From positions 17,619-81,618 of the forward strand of contig CAICTM010000278.1 in assembly GCA_903772945.1 (NCBI GenBank): a DNA stretch of 64,000 bases. The letters are read 5' to 3'. The position numbers and the translations under genes are program-made. The DNA is from Seminavis robusta (Eukaryota; Bacillariophyta; Bacillariophyceae; Naviculales; Naviculaceae). Below the pieces are notes generated by a model, which was not told the origin of the DNA, did no database searches, and worked only from the letters and a program-made list of their open reading frames with translations. Of this stretch, positions 19,762 through 31,931 are shown piece by piece. The first letter of the stretch is position 1, and each line of letters begins with the position of its first letter.

Positions 19762-20871
19762 TCATTTCTGGTTATTGTCGTCACTGTCGTCATTGTTGTT
19801 TGGTTGCTGCATTTGTTTTGTTTTTTGTAACATGGGCAATACCCGTGTGGCGAGGAATCCTCTGGTTTCCAATCCAATTTTTTGTCGTGTCGATTGCAAA
19901 GGTTGATAGATATAAGATGACAGCATGGATTTATTCTTTTCGTGATTGTTGGGTTCGAGAGGTGGTGCCGGTTTGTGTCCATTGCGTCTTCTTCGATCAT
20001 TCGTTTCGTCTTCAAAGTAAACGTCCGTGTTGACGACGGAAATGATCAGTTCTTCTTCCTCCTTTTCTACTTCTTTTGGTGATGGTTGATCCATTTGTGA
20101 TGGTTGTTCCATTGGTTGTGCTGGTGCTGTAATGACGACAATTTCATCTTCTACAAGTCGATCATCTTCAATGGTGGATTCACAATGTTCAATGAGTCTG
20201 TCACGTGCCGCTACAGCAGAGTCTTGTACTTGTTGCATGACGCGATTGGCCGCTTCAAATTCTGTGCCCAGCAATGCCATGCCCGACCCAGCCACGACAC
20301 ATCCCATGGGAGTCGGTAAGGGAATCATCACCAAGCCAACCGCTGTCAATGTTCCACCGGCAACTGCCACGGCACCCTTGCGGACCGTGTCCACCAGTGT
20401 GTTGCCGTTGTTACTACTGGTAGTATTGCTATTGCTGTTGCTGGTTGTTGGAGGATCTTCCTCATCATCATCATCATCCTCAGAGACTTGCACCAATGAA
20501 TTCTCTTCATCATCATCTTCATCTTCCTCTTCTTCTTCTTGTTTACTGCGAGGAAATTCCACCAACAGGTTCTCTTCTACTTCATCTTCTTCTGATTTTT
20601 GTTCTTCTGATGATTTTTCTTCATTTTCCAATTGTGGCTCTGATTTTTCTTGCTGCTCTTGTTCAATTTCCACTTCCACTGGAGCACTACTAATAGTAAA
20701 TGGTGTGGGACTATTGGTGTTGCTCTCATGATCATCTTGAAGAAGAAAGTTGGGTGTCCCTCCTCCTCCCATTGGAGTAAACATGTCCATGTCCTCCAGG
20801 AAAGAACCAAAGCTATCGTCGTTCTCGTCTCCTACAACATGTACATCAGAAGTCATATTCATATTCGTCAT
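19762..20871 (-). CDS. acidic protein with PGPGW-like double membrane segment
   Basis: A 369-residue protein starts at the ATG at 20871 (the frame further upstream offers only TTG). Residues 1-165 are strongly acidic and Ser/Asn-rich, with runs of Glu and Asp, and look disordered. A hydrophobic hairpin follows (GAVAVAGGTLTAVGLVMIPLPTPMGCVVAGSGMALLGTEFEAANR). Its P-L-P-x-P-x-G turn between two membrane helices, followed by a [FW]-x-x-A-x-R end, resembles the PGPGW putative transmembrane family. A helix (VMQQVQDSAVAARDRLIEH) and a basic, polar tail with RRRRNGHKPAPP come next. PGPGW proteins have no well-established function. The membrane hairpin is clear; the family match is by eye. Codon use is biased by the Glu/Asp runs, which also create a long antisense serine ORF that is not a gene. 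Confidence 0.75.
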   Translation of the reverse strand: MTNMNMTSDVHVVGDENDDSFGSFLEDMDMFTPMGGGGTPNFLLQDDHESNTNSPTPFTISSAPVEVEIEQEQQEKSEPQLENEEKSSEEQKSEEDEVEENLLVEFPRSKQEEEEEDEDDDEENSLVQVSEDDDDDEEDPPTTSNSNSNTTSSNNGNTLVDTVRKGAVAVAGGTLTAVGLVMIPLPTPMGCVVAGSGMALLGTEFEAANRVMQQVQDSAVAARDRLIEHCESTIEDDRLVEDEIVVITAPAQPMEQPSQMDQPSPKEVEKEEEELIISVVNTDVYFEDETNDRRRRNGHKPAPPLEPNNHEKNKSMLSSYIYQPLQSTRQKIGLETRGFLATRVLPMLQKTKQMQQPNNNDDSDDNNQK

Positions 20872-22312
20872 CCTCTTGCTCTTCAATCAACCAAGCAACA
20901 AAATGACAAACAGCTATTGAGCGCTATGGTCTATCGGTATGGTCTCTCTATATGTACCGGTACGATACAAGCCTCCAGCTAGCCAGGTCCTTCACACTGT
21001 CCAGCGGAAGCGACGCGATGGGCTGGCAGTTGCTGGGTCTTTTTTTCTGTTTTTCCTCCTTGACTTGACTTTTAATCCACTGACGACTGACAACTCCTTC
21101 GAACTCACTCACTCGGAGAGGTGCGCCCACGCCAGCAGCTTTCCAACGACTCTTGCGGGAAAGCACCTCAATCTCAAACACGACCTAAGATTGGAACCTT
21201 AACCTTACTAACAAGGAGAGTTGATTCGAATCGATTCTTCGACTAAGATTGAATCGAATCGAATCCATTCAACTCATTCGATTGAAAGATTCGATCCGCA
21301 TGGCTCAGATTGCAAAGGACCGGTACCGACCGCAAGGATGCACAAACATCTATCTTTGCCAAGATAGAATGTCTCTACTAGCTAGTCCAATTGCGCCCTT
21401 TTAGCTTTGCTTGGAAGCAAACCTGCTCGACTACCGTATCGGCAGCCAGCCAGCCAGCCAGCTAATCAGTGGAGGAAGCTGTGGAGCCTGGTGGATGGAG
21501 GACCAGCCAGCCTGAAGCAACGTGACAGTCCGCTCATCATTATTTTAAAAATAAATTTGCTTTCTTCCAATCTTATTGCAGCCAGAGAAGAGACAGTAGG
21601 AATAAGCCTCCCAGGGAGTATGCAGTAGTCAGATGACAATACGGTAGCCAGTAGCCAAACTGAAGGGTCGGCCTTACAGCCAGAGCGTCAAGCAAGATGC
21701 CGAGTCGAGTCAAGAGGAGGGAGGAGCATTACTAGGGAGGAGGCAGCCATCGTTGAAGCTGCAAGTTCCTGTCAAAGAGTGTGAAGCAAGAAGAAAAGAA
21801 CAAGAATTCAGTGGTTGATAGCAGCTTTGCTTGATAGCCACCGTATGCAGAGCAGATAGCTAAGAATACCAGTGCATGTACCGGGCGGCAAGTCACTCGG
21901 GGGGAATGGCTGCAAGCCAAAGTTGGTTGCTGCCTTCACTTTACAGCAGCCATCCTCTACCGATACAGCTACCGATACTACTACTACAGTATGCATGCAT
22001 GAAACGCACGAAACCATCACTGTTCGGCTCGTCCTCTTGCATCCATTTACATCATGTAGCTTGTCTAAGCAACCATTGAGCAGCCAGCGATGTTGTACCC
22101 ATGCACTGAGTGTACAAGCCAAACAACAAACAAACCCCTCCGTCTTCCACCTTCTACATGACAATGTAGACTACCCCTACTCCATCCCCACCCCTCCATG
22201 CAATCTTGTGGTACCGGTATCTGGCTAGCTACTCGTGCCAATACATACAATGTCATGTACTCCAGAGCTTACTCGAGTATGTATTATGTGGGGAGCAAGC
22301 AACAACAAACAG

Positions 22313-22420
22313 GGCAGAGGCGAGGGCAGTGGTTCTTCAAGCTCTCTTTTTAATTCATTTGGAATAGCAAAAATGCTTATCGTGGGCGCACGTTGCACAC
22401 ACACCTTCTGTACAAGGAAG
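22313..22420 (+). repeat. diverged direct repeat, copy 1
   Basis: This copy shares TTCTTCAAG, then an AATTC-containing stretch, CAAAAATGCTTA-C/T-CGTGGGC and ACGTTGCACACA with the copy at 22886-23000. The second copy carries a short extra segment in the middle. Confidence 0.6.
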
Positions 22421-22885
22421 CCCTTGTCACTGCTCAGACCGATAAAATTAAATGAGCTATTAATATACAGTATATTAGTCTATGTATCTTCTTGCTTGCT
22501 TCGCTCTCAAACACAGGAACTTCCAGCTTCTACGTTGAATGCATGCATGATGGCTCTTGATGCCATGCCTGTAAGACCCTTCACTCACTTGGCTACTGGT
22601 AGCATGCCGCTGGGGGATGGTAGTCAAAGCTACATGTAGTACTAGAGTAGCTAGCAGCCAGCTAGCTAGAATTGATGCCATTTTCACAACCACAAAGTAG
22701 GCGATGTCAACCAACACCCGCGGCGATTTCATGCAATGTCCAACTGAAAAAACCCTGCTCCATCCACTGGCATCCACCCCTCTCCACAACCGGTAGGCTT
22801 CATGATGTATGACAATGTATGACTGGATGACTGGATACTCGGAACAGGTACAATATGTAGGGAGAAGGGAGCACGTTGTCACAAA

Positions 22886-23000
22886 CAGGTCAGGGTTTCT
22901 TCAAGACTCTTCTAATTCCTTCGGTTTATCAAAAATGCTTACCGTGGGCAACTGTTAGCCCTACGAGCTGCCCCACGTTGCACACAAACACAGAAACTTC
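22886..23000 (+). repeat. diverged direct repeat, copy 2
   Basis: This is the partner of the copy at 22313-22420. Both are followed by a CACAG-A/G-AACTTC element, so the similarity continues past the core. Confidence 0.6.
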
Positions 23001-24069
23001 TACAGAAGCCGCATGGCCATACCTGTCCCTAACTAATACCACCATGAACCATGAACCGTCAACCGGTTATCGGTAGGTTATAACCACCTACAGTGAGCTC
23101 CACAGTGCTTGGTCACAACTGGATCTTGAGTACTGGAGTACCGGAGTAGCTGTTATTGTTGAGAGTTTTACTATGGGATTTATTCAAGACAGTCTGAGGA
23201 GTGTCTATAGAGCGAGATATGGAATAGAGCTCTTCAATAGGCTAAATCCTAATTGAATAATTGGAGCCCTTGCTTTGAGGCCCAATAATCTTAGAATGAA
23301 GCCTGAGGCCTGGGTCGCCACAGCTTACAAGCGTGTAGACCAGATAGATCTAGTCCCATCATGCCGCTTGGACTACTTGGCGCGGCAAAAGCAACCCCCC
23401 AACTCAAGTGAATTGAAAATGAGCCCTGGTAGGTCGGGTTGTTGTTCCTGGTGCTGTGGCAAGAGCAACGATGATGATGAAGATGGCAATGCATGTCAAA
23501 GAGAGGGGCCAATAGCTTTTGTTTGGAACTTGGAACTGGGCAGTACGAGGAAGGCGTTGGTTATGGTATCGAGCATGTGCCAGGTTTGCTAGCCATTGCA
23601 TTATTACATTTTCTGCTAATGCTTTTGGGGAAGGCCATTCATCTGTTTTGCTTCCTTGTTCGCCTAGCCAGACTGGACAAGATAGACTGGACTAGTAGAT
23701 AGTTTTAGAAGCGTCAGGTCTCACTTCTAAAACTCCCCATGAACCAATTGAAGATCATTCGCTGGAATGATGTATGGTGTCCAAAAGAGGGAAGCCCCTC
23801 TTGATGGATTGGAAAGATCCTGATGGTTTGAAGCGCTACAGCTAGTTCAATGAAAGATGATGTTCCAAGCTGGCTACGGTGCTAAGGTTGGTTTGAAGCG
23901 CTACAGCTAGTACATGTAGTTGGTGTAAACAATAAGAACATAAAGGATTACGTTGGTTTTCAATGTAGTGTGCGTGTGTGGAGGACATGTACGGTGTTAG
24001 GAAAGAGGCGGGAGGCAAGGATGCGCTGAAGAGATTGATCCCCAGAGGCCGCTTTAGACGTCTAGTAGT

Positions 24070-25017
24070 CTAGGGCCACTGACTGTAAGCAGCCCGTCGC
24101 AGGGCTTCCATGGCGTCGAGCCTCATACTTTGCTCTTCCAGCTGTCGTCGACTTGTTTCGAACCGGAGCTGCTGCAATTGGACCTGAGAATCCAAGAGGG
24201 TGCGAGCGCCTTCGGCTGGGGGTGATCCGGAGCGTTCGTTGGAAAACAAGCCCGACTGTTGGGTCTTTTGGGCCTGTTGGAGCAGAATCATGGTGCGGAG
24301 CGACTCTTCCTGTTCTCGTTGACGACGCGCTTGACGAAGCGCGGCAATGGACTTGGAGAGAGTGTTGGGAGGGAGTCCCGCTGCAGCCGCGGTGCCAAAC
24401 GACGAGGAGGCGGCCAAGAGACTGCCTTGGGAGATGCTGTCCATGGCCGAAGGACGAAGGTGCGCTTGCGACAAGCCCAAGAGCGCAGCGGCTTGGGTCT
24501 CACGAACGGCCGTGGTGGACGCGGCGGGGAGGAGACTTGCCAAGACGGGGGAATCTCTGGGACTGGTAGAGACAGCTGATGCGGCGGCGACCTTGGCTTG
24601 GAGAAGCGCCTTGGGAGGAGCCGTGGTCTTTTTGTTGTAAAAGTTGTCGAGCATCTCGGGGTGCTCTCGTTGAAAGGAATCGTGGCTCAAGACAACGGTG
24701 CCTTCAGGAAGCGTAAGACCATCGACTTTCTTGTATTTACGCGTCTGTCTTCGGTACCCTTCATTGTGAAGCCTGCGGATAAAGCTCGAGTATTTGGTCT
24801 TTTGAAAGTACTTGTCCAGGACTTGTCCGTCAATCTTTTTGGGGTCAATGGCAAACGCTTTGCCGTCAGGCAACCACCAGAGTGCTTCGGGAGCCACATC
24901 ATCATTCAGCAACTTCATCAAGTACTGAGGAAACAAGTTCGCGCGGGCTTCGGCATCGCTGCTGCCGGTGGCGCTCGATTTCATGGCGGTGGCGGCTGGA
25001 AGGTTCTCGGTTGTCAT
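24070..25017 (-). CDS. heat-shock-factor-type transcription factor (HSF 1 of 3)
   Basis: A single exon encodes 315 residues from the ATG at 25017; the upstream in-frame codon at 25041 is GTG. The HSF DNA-binding domain lies at about residues 28-125: LFPQYLMKLLNDD, ALWWLPDGKAFAI, VLDKYFQKTKYSSFIRRLHN and GYRRQTRKYKK. This is the winged helix-turn-helix that reads GAA repeats of heat-shock elements; the recognition-helix signature is SFIRRLH, where animals and yeast have SFVRQLN. The C-terminal half is Ala/Gln/Ser-rich with a final heptad-like stretch (LQQLRFETSRRQLEEQSMRLDAMEALRR, split here by eye) that could form the trimerisation coiled coil. HSF is the most expanded transcription factor family in diatoms, so the regulated genes need not be heat-shock genes. 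It is closest to the gene at 29148-30365. Confidence 0.92.
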   Translation of the reverse strand: MTTENLPAATAMKSSATGSSDAEARANLFPQYLMKLLNDDVAPEALWWLPDGKAFAIDPKKIDGQVLDKYFQKTKYSSFIRRLHNEGYRRQTRKYKKVDGLTLPEGTVVLSHDSFQREHPEMLDNFYNKKTTAPPKALLQAKVAAASAVSTSPRDSPVLASLLPAASTTAVRETQAAALLGLSQAHLRPSAMDSISQGSLLAASSSFGTAAAAGLPPNTLSKSIAALRQARRQREQEESLRTMILLQQAQKTQQSGLFSNERSGSPPAEGARTLLDSQVQLQQLRFETSRRQLEEQSMRLDAMEALRRAAYSQWP

Positions 25018-28000
25018 CTTGAAGACTGAAGAGAAGAGCACAGTGTGAGAGACCGAATCAATACAACAAGAAGAGAGCGCCTTGTCTGTCTTTCGTCTTT
25101 GTCTCTTCTTACCTTGGCTTTTAAAAAGAGACTTGGGAGTTTATTGAAAGCTTAGCTAGACTTGACTAACTAACTGTGTGCGTAGTATGTTGCGAATTGA
25201 ATTGTGCAAATGCAGTTTGTGTCTCGGTATCAGAAAGTATGGGATTGGGAGGAGACTCTTTCAAGGGTGACGAGGGAGAGGATTATGAGAAGAGTTGGGA
25301 AGAGACCAAGGAGATGTTCGGATTTCGGCTCAGCAACGTTGCCTGTGCTGTGCTGGTCTGGTCAACAATAATAAATTGATTTGATTTCGAATTTTGCTGA
25401 TGGTTAGATGCGGTCTTCTTCACCGCTTTTGGAATTTGCTGAAGCTTGTGTGCTCCAGAGAAGGCAAACGAAAGTGAGTTAGTAATTTTCGGAAGATACA
25501 AAGAAGGGCCTAGACTGCAACTTCTGGAAGTTGAAAAAGTACTCTAGTATTATCAATTGACAATGGGAGCTTCTTTTACTGCGTTCTCCAAGACTATTGA
25601 GAAGGCCCTTTTACCTTCAGGGAACCAGTAATCAAGTTCCAGCATTGTATGTGGGTATCACGGTCGTGCCTAATTGAATGTCTTGCCGAGAAAAGAACCC
25701 ATATCAATCACTTTTTGTAGCTGGATTATGGACTGTCAACACTTCACTCAATCTTGACCTAAGCTTATCTAATCTTGCAAATTGCCACCACTATTGCTGC
25801 TAAATTTTCACCCTGGGGACTGGAGTTCTTTTCTTGTCCTGATTCTTAATAATTATTTAATTATCATTCCGAGTGAAGAAACGCAAGATGCATGATGATA
25901 ACGCTATTAAGCTGGCTATTAGGGTATCACACCGGTAAGCTCAACGGTAAAGATTATGCGTGGAGGTTTGGCTGTCAAACCAAAGAAGTAAGTTTCTTAC
26001 CCTTGCAACAGTACCGGTACTGGTACCAGGTACCAGCTGTACTACAAGGAGAGTAGGGTTTAATAGCTGCTCTAGAGCACTCAGTATCTTCGAGTTAGCC
26101 AGATACTCTAGCTACATTGCATGTACATCCAGCTAGCAGCCCTTCGTTCAAACCAGCCAAACGAAGCAGTACCAGTACGAACAACTGCGGGTCCGGGCCT
26201 GGAGGCCCGGTACCGCCGACCACTTCCCACAACACAAGGTACCAGAACCGTACAACCGGTAATACAGTATTACGGTAATAGTACTGTGTGCAATGACACA
26301 GGACAGAGCAAGAGGTCAAAGAAGCAACTTGGCTGCTGTTGAGAATGATCAAATAGCTACTGGCCGTGCATTGGCCTTGTCCATCCTGCTACAAGCTCTG
26401 CTACACCAGTATTGTCTTGCTGGATGTAGATGATTGTGGCTCACACACCTGTTGCCTCCAGAGCGTCGCTTCTTTTGACAACAAAACACACAAGCATTAT
26501 CATGATTCCCATTTCAGGGGCTATACTACTATCTAGCAACGGTACTCTTCCAGAGTACTATAAAAGGTCAAAATCAATAATAATGTTGATAGTTTTGATA
26601 GGCTAGCTAGTAGCTAGATTCTTCCTTTCTGGCCACCAGCTGGTCAACATACCGTACTTTCAAGATACGATACTACTAGTAGTAGCATTATTTCCTTGGC
26701 TATTTCCTTTGGTTTTCTACTTTCTTCGTTCCACCATGGAGAGGTGCGCACCGGTTCCGGTACCGTAGCACTGGTATGGTATGGAACTGGTTATATACTT
26801 TTTACGGTACCGGTACGGCCTGGACTGTTACCGTACTGTACTCTGTAAGGCAACCAGGCGTAATAGGAAATTACTATTAAAAAGCGTAAAGCATGGTTCA
26901 AGGTTCAAGGTTGGGGCATTGTCTACAGGAGTCATACCGTCATACCGGTATGTATAACAATCGTGTAAACCATCATGGTTTATAAGCAGTAATCGAGAGC
27001 AGAACTCACTTATACCAGACAACCAGCCGTACCGCTGAAACATTTCTGAAGTGGCCAACTACGCTAAAAAGAGGGAGAATTCTTTGCAACTTTGCTTGGT
27101 CATCAACAATTCAGAAACGGTCATTTGGTGGGGAAGTAGATTAATTCAGTCGTAAAAGAACCAGGCCTTTACTTTTATCATCAAGCTCACACTGAAATAG
27201 GAATTACTTTAAATTCAACTGTTATGACATAGGTGAGTAGCATAGACTTAACAGCAGACCCATTTACGGATACCGGATAGGCTTTAGAGTAGGTGTCTCT
27301 TCCCCAGAAACTCTAAGAAATTTATGGCACCAGTGGCACCATGCCGTGTTTTCCTCGAAGTCATTTAGGATTCGTTTCTGGTTCTCTCGCTTGTCTTGCC
27401 ATGACCACACAAAACAGTCCGAAACCCAAAGTCACCGCGGTGCGGTGAGGTTCCAGCATACCTCGCCATTCAAACACAGAAATAAAGGTCGGCATAATTC
27501 GATTTAGAAGGTATTGAAGCCCCTGTCCCTGTAACCTTCTCTGGGAGGCTCTTTCAAGTCCATTGACACGTCGCCTCTTGGACCTTTATCTCATTAAATT
27601 TTTTCCACACTAAGTCTTGTCCTCTTGGGTAAAGTGTACTTCTAAGGACAAATTTCGCGGAATCCAACATAAATCCTGACTTCTAGTAGTAGAGATCCAC
27701 TACTAGCCTGTGGGAGTACATGTACTAAGCTATGTACTAGTAGTTCTGGGCTACTAGCTAGCATAGTCTCTTCAAAAGTTTCACCTTGCTTGAAGCAGCA
27801 ATGTTTCAGTGTTTCGGTACAACACGAACCCCACAACACTGAGCTTTTGATCACACCTAATCCCACAATCCCACCATTCCGCTTGAGCTTCGCTCCTTTG
27901 TCAGTTGCAGTGGGTGTTCCGTAATAATATTATGCTCTATCTCACCTCATGTCCAGCTACCCCACCCTTCCGGCAGCAAAAAGTCCCTGGTCACCACCTT

Positions 28001-29147
28001 TCGTTCGATGATAGACTGCAAGATTGCAGCTGAATCCGAGCTGCATGCAATCATGCAATCCTACTTTTCAGCGATTATAATGTCCTGGTTGTTGCTCCAA
28101 GTCTCCTCTTGTTCCGTCGACCATGCGAGAAGTTGCAGTTCGGTTCCACAGAGTTTGGACTTTTGCACTAAGCCGTTTCCTAGCTACTACTGCTGGGTAG
28201 CCAGAGAGCCAGAGAGGTGGAGGTTGCACTACATGTACCGGTATGTAGTAGGCAATGGCTGGCCGGTAGCTGGTAGCCGGTTGCTGTCTGGCAAGCTGAC
28301 CTCACCTGCTGGCCTCTCTGGGTACCATACATGTACCATGTACCAGTGCTGGGTAGGATTTGGTTCATCCATGTTCCATGGCTGCTCATGGTGAACTTGA
28401 AGAGCAGCACACAGCACTGGCTTTAAGAGCTTGTCATGCATAGCGAAACTAGGCGTCCCCGCACTATTGCATTAAATTTTCTAGTCCTGAAACTGGTTCT
28501 GTGTCTTGAGTGCCCAATTGCAAGAAATTCAAGGCTTGCCATGGCCATATTATGGCCATGGTACCAGGAGCTGTATTAATACCAGGTACCCTACTCGTGC
28601 TTGGATTGCTTCGACTCCATTCCTTGGGATACCATGGACATCGTCGCGATCCTTGCAAAATCTGCCCTTGTGAACTGCCAGTGGCAAGGAAGACTCTCTG
28701 CTGAGCTCTCTCCCTCTCTCAGGCAGATGCAAAGAGCAAATAGTACATGTACTTTGAGCCAGCTAGAGTACAGCAGGATGGCTGCTGAGCCTGCAAAAGA
28801 TTCCCTACCAGAATATATGTACATCATGCTATGCTGTTTCGTAATCTCCCTCTATGTTGACTCAATCAGCCATGGATGCCAGCTCTTCTTACCAAGCTGG
28901 ATAGCTACATGTAGTTGGAAGAACAATGCATGTCCATTGGGGCTACCGGTACTCGAGTCGTCGACAACGATAAAACGTTTAGGAATCTATCGGAAAGCTT
29001 CGTGTTGACACCCCGATCTTTGACTTGATAAGCTATAGCTAGCTAGACCTAGACCGCAACCCTCATTCGTGGCGCCTCTTGTGGTTTGTTTCCTTAGCAG
29101 CACAAAGCGCTGCGCCAGGTCCTGTCGTTTCCATATCTACTAGCTAG
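25018..29147. other. 4.1-kb gene-poor region
   Basis: It lies between two HSF paralogs. ORFs of 128 and 135 codons on the plus strand (28008-28394, 28601-29008) have odd composition and no motif, so no gene is called. Palindromes such as GGTACCGGTACC are dense at 26000-26030, 26195-26270 and 26750-26820; a palindrome with 11-bp arms (CCATGGCCATA) lies near 28538-28560. Confidence 0.5.
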
Positions 29148-30365
29148 CTATGGTTCTTCCTTTGGACAATCCCCTTCTTCTTGGAATGTTCGTCCGGGCG
29201 GAGATGCGGGTGCCGCAGCTTCTCGGCCAGGAGCGTCATTCCCAGGAGTGCGTGGTGTCCTTGCCAGCCCCAAGTTTTCCATGAGCTGATTCTGTCTGGC
29301 ATCCATCAAGAGCTCGGCAGCACTTCTTGTGCGCTGCTGCGGCGGCAAGTCGACTTGTGGTGGCGCAGTGGGAGGTATCAGCAGTGCTTGCAAGGGATTG
29401 GTAATCGTAGCGTTGGTGGTGGTGGTGCTGTCGCCAGTGCCCAGGAACGATTCCATCAAAATCTGCTGTCGGAGCCGGGAGCTCTCTTCGTCTAGTTCTT
29501 GCTGCCGTTGCATCAGGGATAGTGCCCTCTCCTGTAGCGACGATGAGATTGCAGGAGCAGTAGTTTGGGGTTGGTTGTTTGCAATTTGTTCTTGGAGGGC
29601 TAGCAAAGCAGCAGATTCTTGGGCTCGTCTGGTTGCTTGCTGTGCCGGGTTGATTGACATGAGTGCAGCAGCTGGGAGCTGAGCGGTTGGTTGTGGAACG
29701 AGCACTCTTGGCACGGAAGCAGACTGTGGAATGGAGGCAGTGGCAGACACGTTGCTGCTTTCGACAACAGGATGCTTCTGCTGCTTGCCCAGTTGCTCTT
29801 TTTCCTTTTTCTCCTTTTCCATTCCTTCTTTCGCCTTCCCTATTGCTTCTTTCACTTTGGAATGTTTCTCTCTGATTGGTTTGATAGTGAAGTTATCGAG
29901 GAGTTCAGGTGAATCTCGCAAGAATTGCTCATTGCTCATGGTAATAACTGCCTCTGGAAGACCCAGGCTAAGATCCTTCTTGTACTTTCTAGTAGTTCTC
30001 CGAAAGCCACTGTAATGTATCATCGTCAATAACATTCATTGCATCAGCAACCAAGGGTAGCAGAGGTATACTTTCTACTGTACAGTAGAGGGACAACGAA
30101 GTAAAACTCACCAATTATGAAGTCTCCTGACAAAGCTCGTAAGTTTGGTACCTCGAAAGTGTTTGTCTAGTACCCCTGGTCCAATTTTATGTGGATCCAT
30201 GGCAAAGGCTTCGCCGTCGGGCAACCACCAGAGTGCATCAGGAGCCACCTGATCATTCAGCAACTTCATCAGCAACTTGGGGAACACCGATGGCGAAACC
30301 TCTCCTGGAATCTCCAATGGAGGAGGAGCTGTAGCCTCTGCTTTGCCTTCGCCAGCCTCCGCCAT
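29148..30365 (-). CDS. heat-shock-factor-type transcription factor (HSF 2 of 3)
   Basis: Exons 30365-30112 and 30009-29148 are joined across a 102-bp intron (GTGAGT...TACAG), giving 371 residues. The ATG at 30365 is the first; the codon above it is GTG. The DNA-binding domain is split by the intron just after the recognition helix: VFPKLLMKLLNDQ, DALWWLPDGEAFAM, VLDKHFRGTKLTSFVRRLHN, then CGFRRTTRKYKK in exon 2. After the domain come a Lys/Glu-rich linker (KEAIGKAKEGMEKEKKEKEQ) and Gln/Ala-rich stretches, including LQERALSLMQRQQELDEESSRLRQQILMES (read in pieces), a probable coiled coil. It clearly shares ancestry with the HSF at 24070-25017 (same ALWWLPDG and RKYKK blocks), which lacks the intron. 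The two lie in the same direction 4 kb apart, an old tandem duplication by inference. Confidence 0.92.
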
Positions 30366-31324
30366 CACTTGGCAAGTGCTCTTCTTTCCTATTGGCGCCT
30401 ATTAAAAGAGTGCTTGTGACGAAAGCTAGCTAATGGTAGCTCGTAACTATCGAATGCGATGGGAGCTACGACTGCAATACTGTAACACCCAGGACCTCCC
30501 CACTTCGCAGTGCTTGCTGTTTTGTTGTTTGTCACAAGATACCAAAGGCCTGTCGGTCAATTGCTTGTTCCAAGAGCAGCCATTAATCCGCACTAGAATA
30601 AAAATATACTGATTATATGATATAAGAAGAAAAAAACATAAGACTGATTGGACGTCTTACAGTTCCTTACGGCAAGTCATCCATAATCACTGCAGATTTG
30701 GCCATTCAAAACTCCTATTTAACAGTCGAATCGTCAGCACGACATAAAGTATCGATGCAGTGCTGACGCTCGGACTGTACAAACCCTAATCAGCCCTGTG
30801 CCCGTCAACCTATCTTTGATTCAATTAACAATTGGCACGTGCAAGGCTCGATAGTCACGATTTTCAATCTCGATGGCGAGAGCTAAAGTAAGACTCGACT
30901 CGACTTCGAGCCGTCCAGCCACGTGCGATGCCGTTGCCCCACAACCAAATCAATTGGACGATATATCAGGACAATGCAGGTCGATCCATTGAGCCCCAAC
31001 ATGGTTGCATGCACGAGGACGAACCAACCCCATGAAGGAAGGAGCAACGGTTTCAAAACTCGCATGAAATTTTGAGAATCAAGCACGAACGACCAATGAC
31101 AACAGTGGTGAAAAAAGAAAGAAGGAACGTTAGTATGACTTGTTGCAATACATGCAATACAGAAGAAGAAGTGAAAGACTGTTTGGGTACCATCTTCCGG
31201 TGAAGAGTGAACGGAACGGACTCATGAAATGGCCGCCCATTCGCTCTTCTAACAAAGGCTCGAAGCAGCTGCAAGCAGCACCGGAAAATGGCACCAATTG
31301 TCAGACGTTGTGAGAAGAATGGGA

Positions 31325-31642
31325 ACTGACCTTTTGTTCTCGAGCGACCAACAACAGCACCAATGTCAACGGCCAGCAGCCATTGAGCGGACCTACGAGC
31401 AAGAGACAAGTGTTTGAGGCGCCACAGTTTGCTTGCTAATCAGAAGAACCAACGACGATCGACCCGCCAAACAGAAGAACTGACCGTTACCTTGCACGAG
31501 GACGTCCATCCCCACTGGAACCACCGCAAGAGGACACCTTTCCCAGTGAATTGACGTGGGGCGTACCGGCAAGCCAACTCCGCAGGGCCCCCGAAGGAGT
31601 GGCTGCCGAAGCAGCACCGGAAAAGGTGTCATCGTCATGCAT
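31325..31642 (-). CDS. possible spliced small gene, weak support
   Basis: The ATG at 31642 opens 50 codons of ordinary-looking sequence (MHDDDTFSGAASAATPSG...SSGDGRPRAR) that end at a good donor (AAG|GTAACG, exon 31642-31491). An acceptor at 31394-31393 allows an in-frame second exon (31392-31331, SAQWLLAVDIGAVVGRSRTK) that ends at another GT (GTCAGT). A third exon might start after the TTAG near 31250. I recognise no family, and random sequence can show such sites. It is listed because the region between the HSF gene and the transposon is otherwise empty. Confidence 0.22.
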
Positions 31643-31931
31643 GTTTTCGAGAGGAAGAAGAAGACAAAAGAATGTGTTGTTGTGCTGAAATCAAAGAAAG
31701 AGCTTGGTTAGGCAACAGCGTTTCGTTTCAGCGACAATTTTTGGCAAGACCAACTCAAACTCAACATCAAAACCAACTTCAATATTGAAACTGTCAAAAT
31801 CAAAATGAGAAACGATGACACGCACACAGCGGCGCGTACCAGTATAGTACAGGTACCGTACCGGTACCGTAGTAACGAGAACTGAAGCTGAATCTCAACC
31901 TGGGTGCAAAAGTCGAGATGCACTTATTAAA

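Larger units (their letters stand above)
20872..24069. other. 3.2-kb gene-poor region with diverged direct repeat
   Basis: No convincing coding exon was found on either strand. The region has many short palindromes, a (GAATC)-type tract near 21225-21265, and two diverged copies of one sequence at about 22313-22420 and 22886-23000 (listed separately). It may be decayed transposon DNA. Confidence 0.5.

Noticed and set aside
20132-20731. 199-codon plus-strand serine-rich ORF
   Set aside because: It is the shadow of the Glu/Asp runs of the PGPGW-like gene on the other strand.
28008-29008. Two plus-strand ORFs of 128 and 135 codons between HSF genes
   Set aside because: Cys/Trp/Tyr-rich composition of the type produced by non-coding palindromic DNA, with no motifs.
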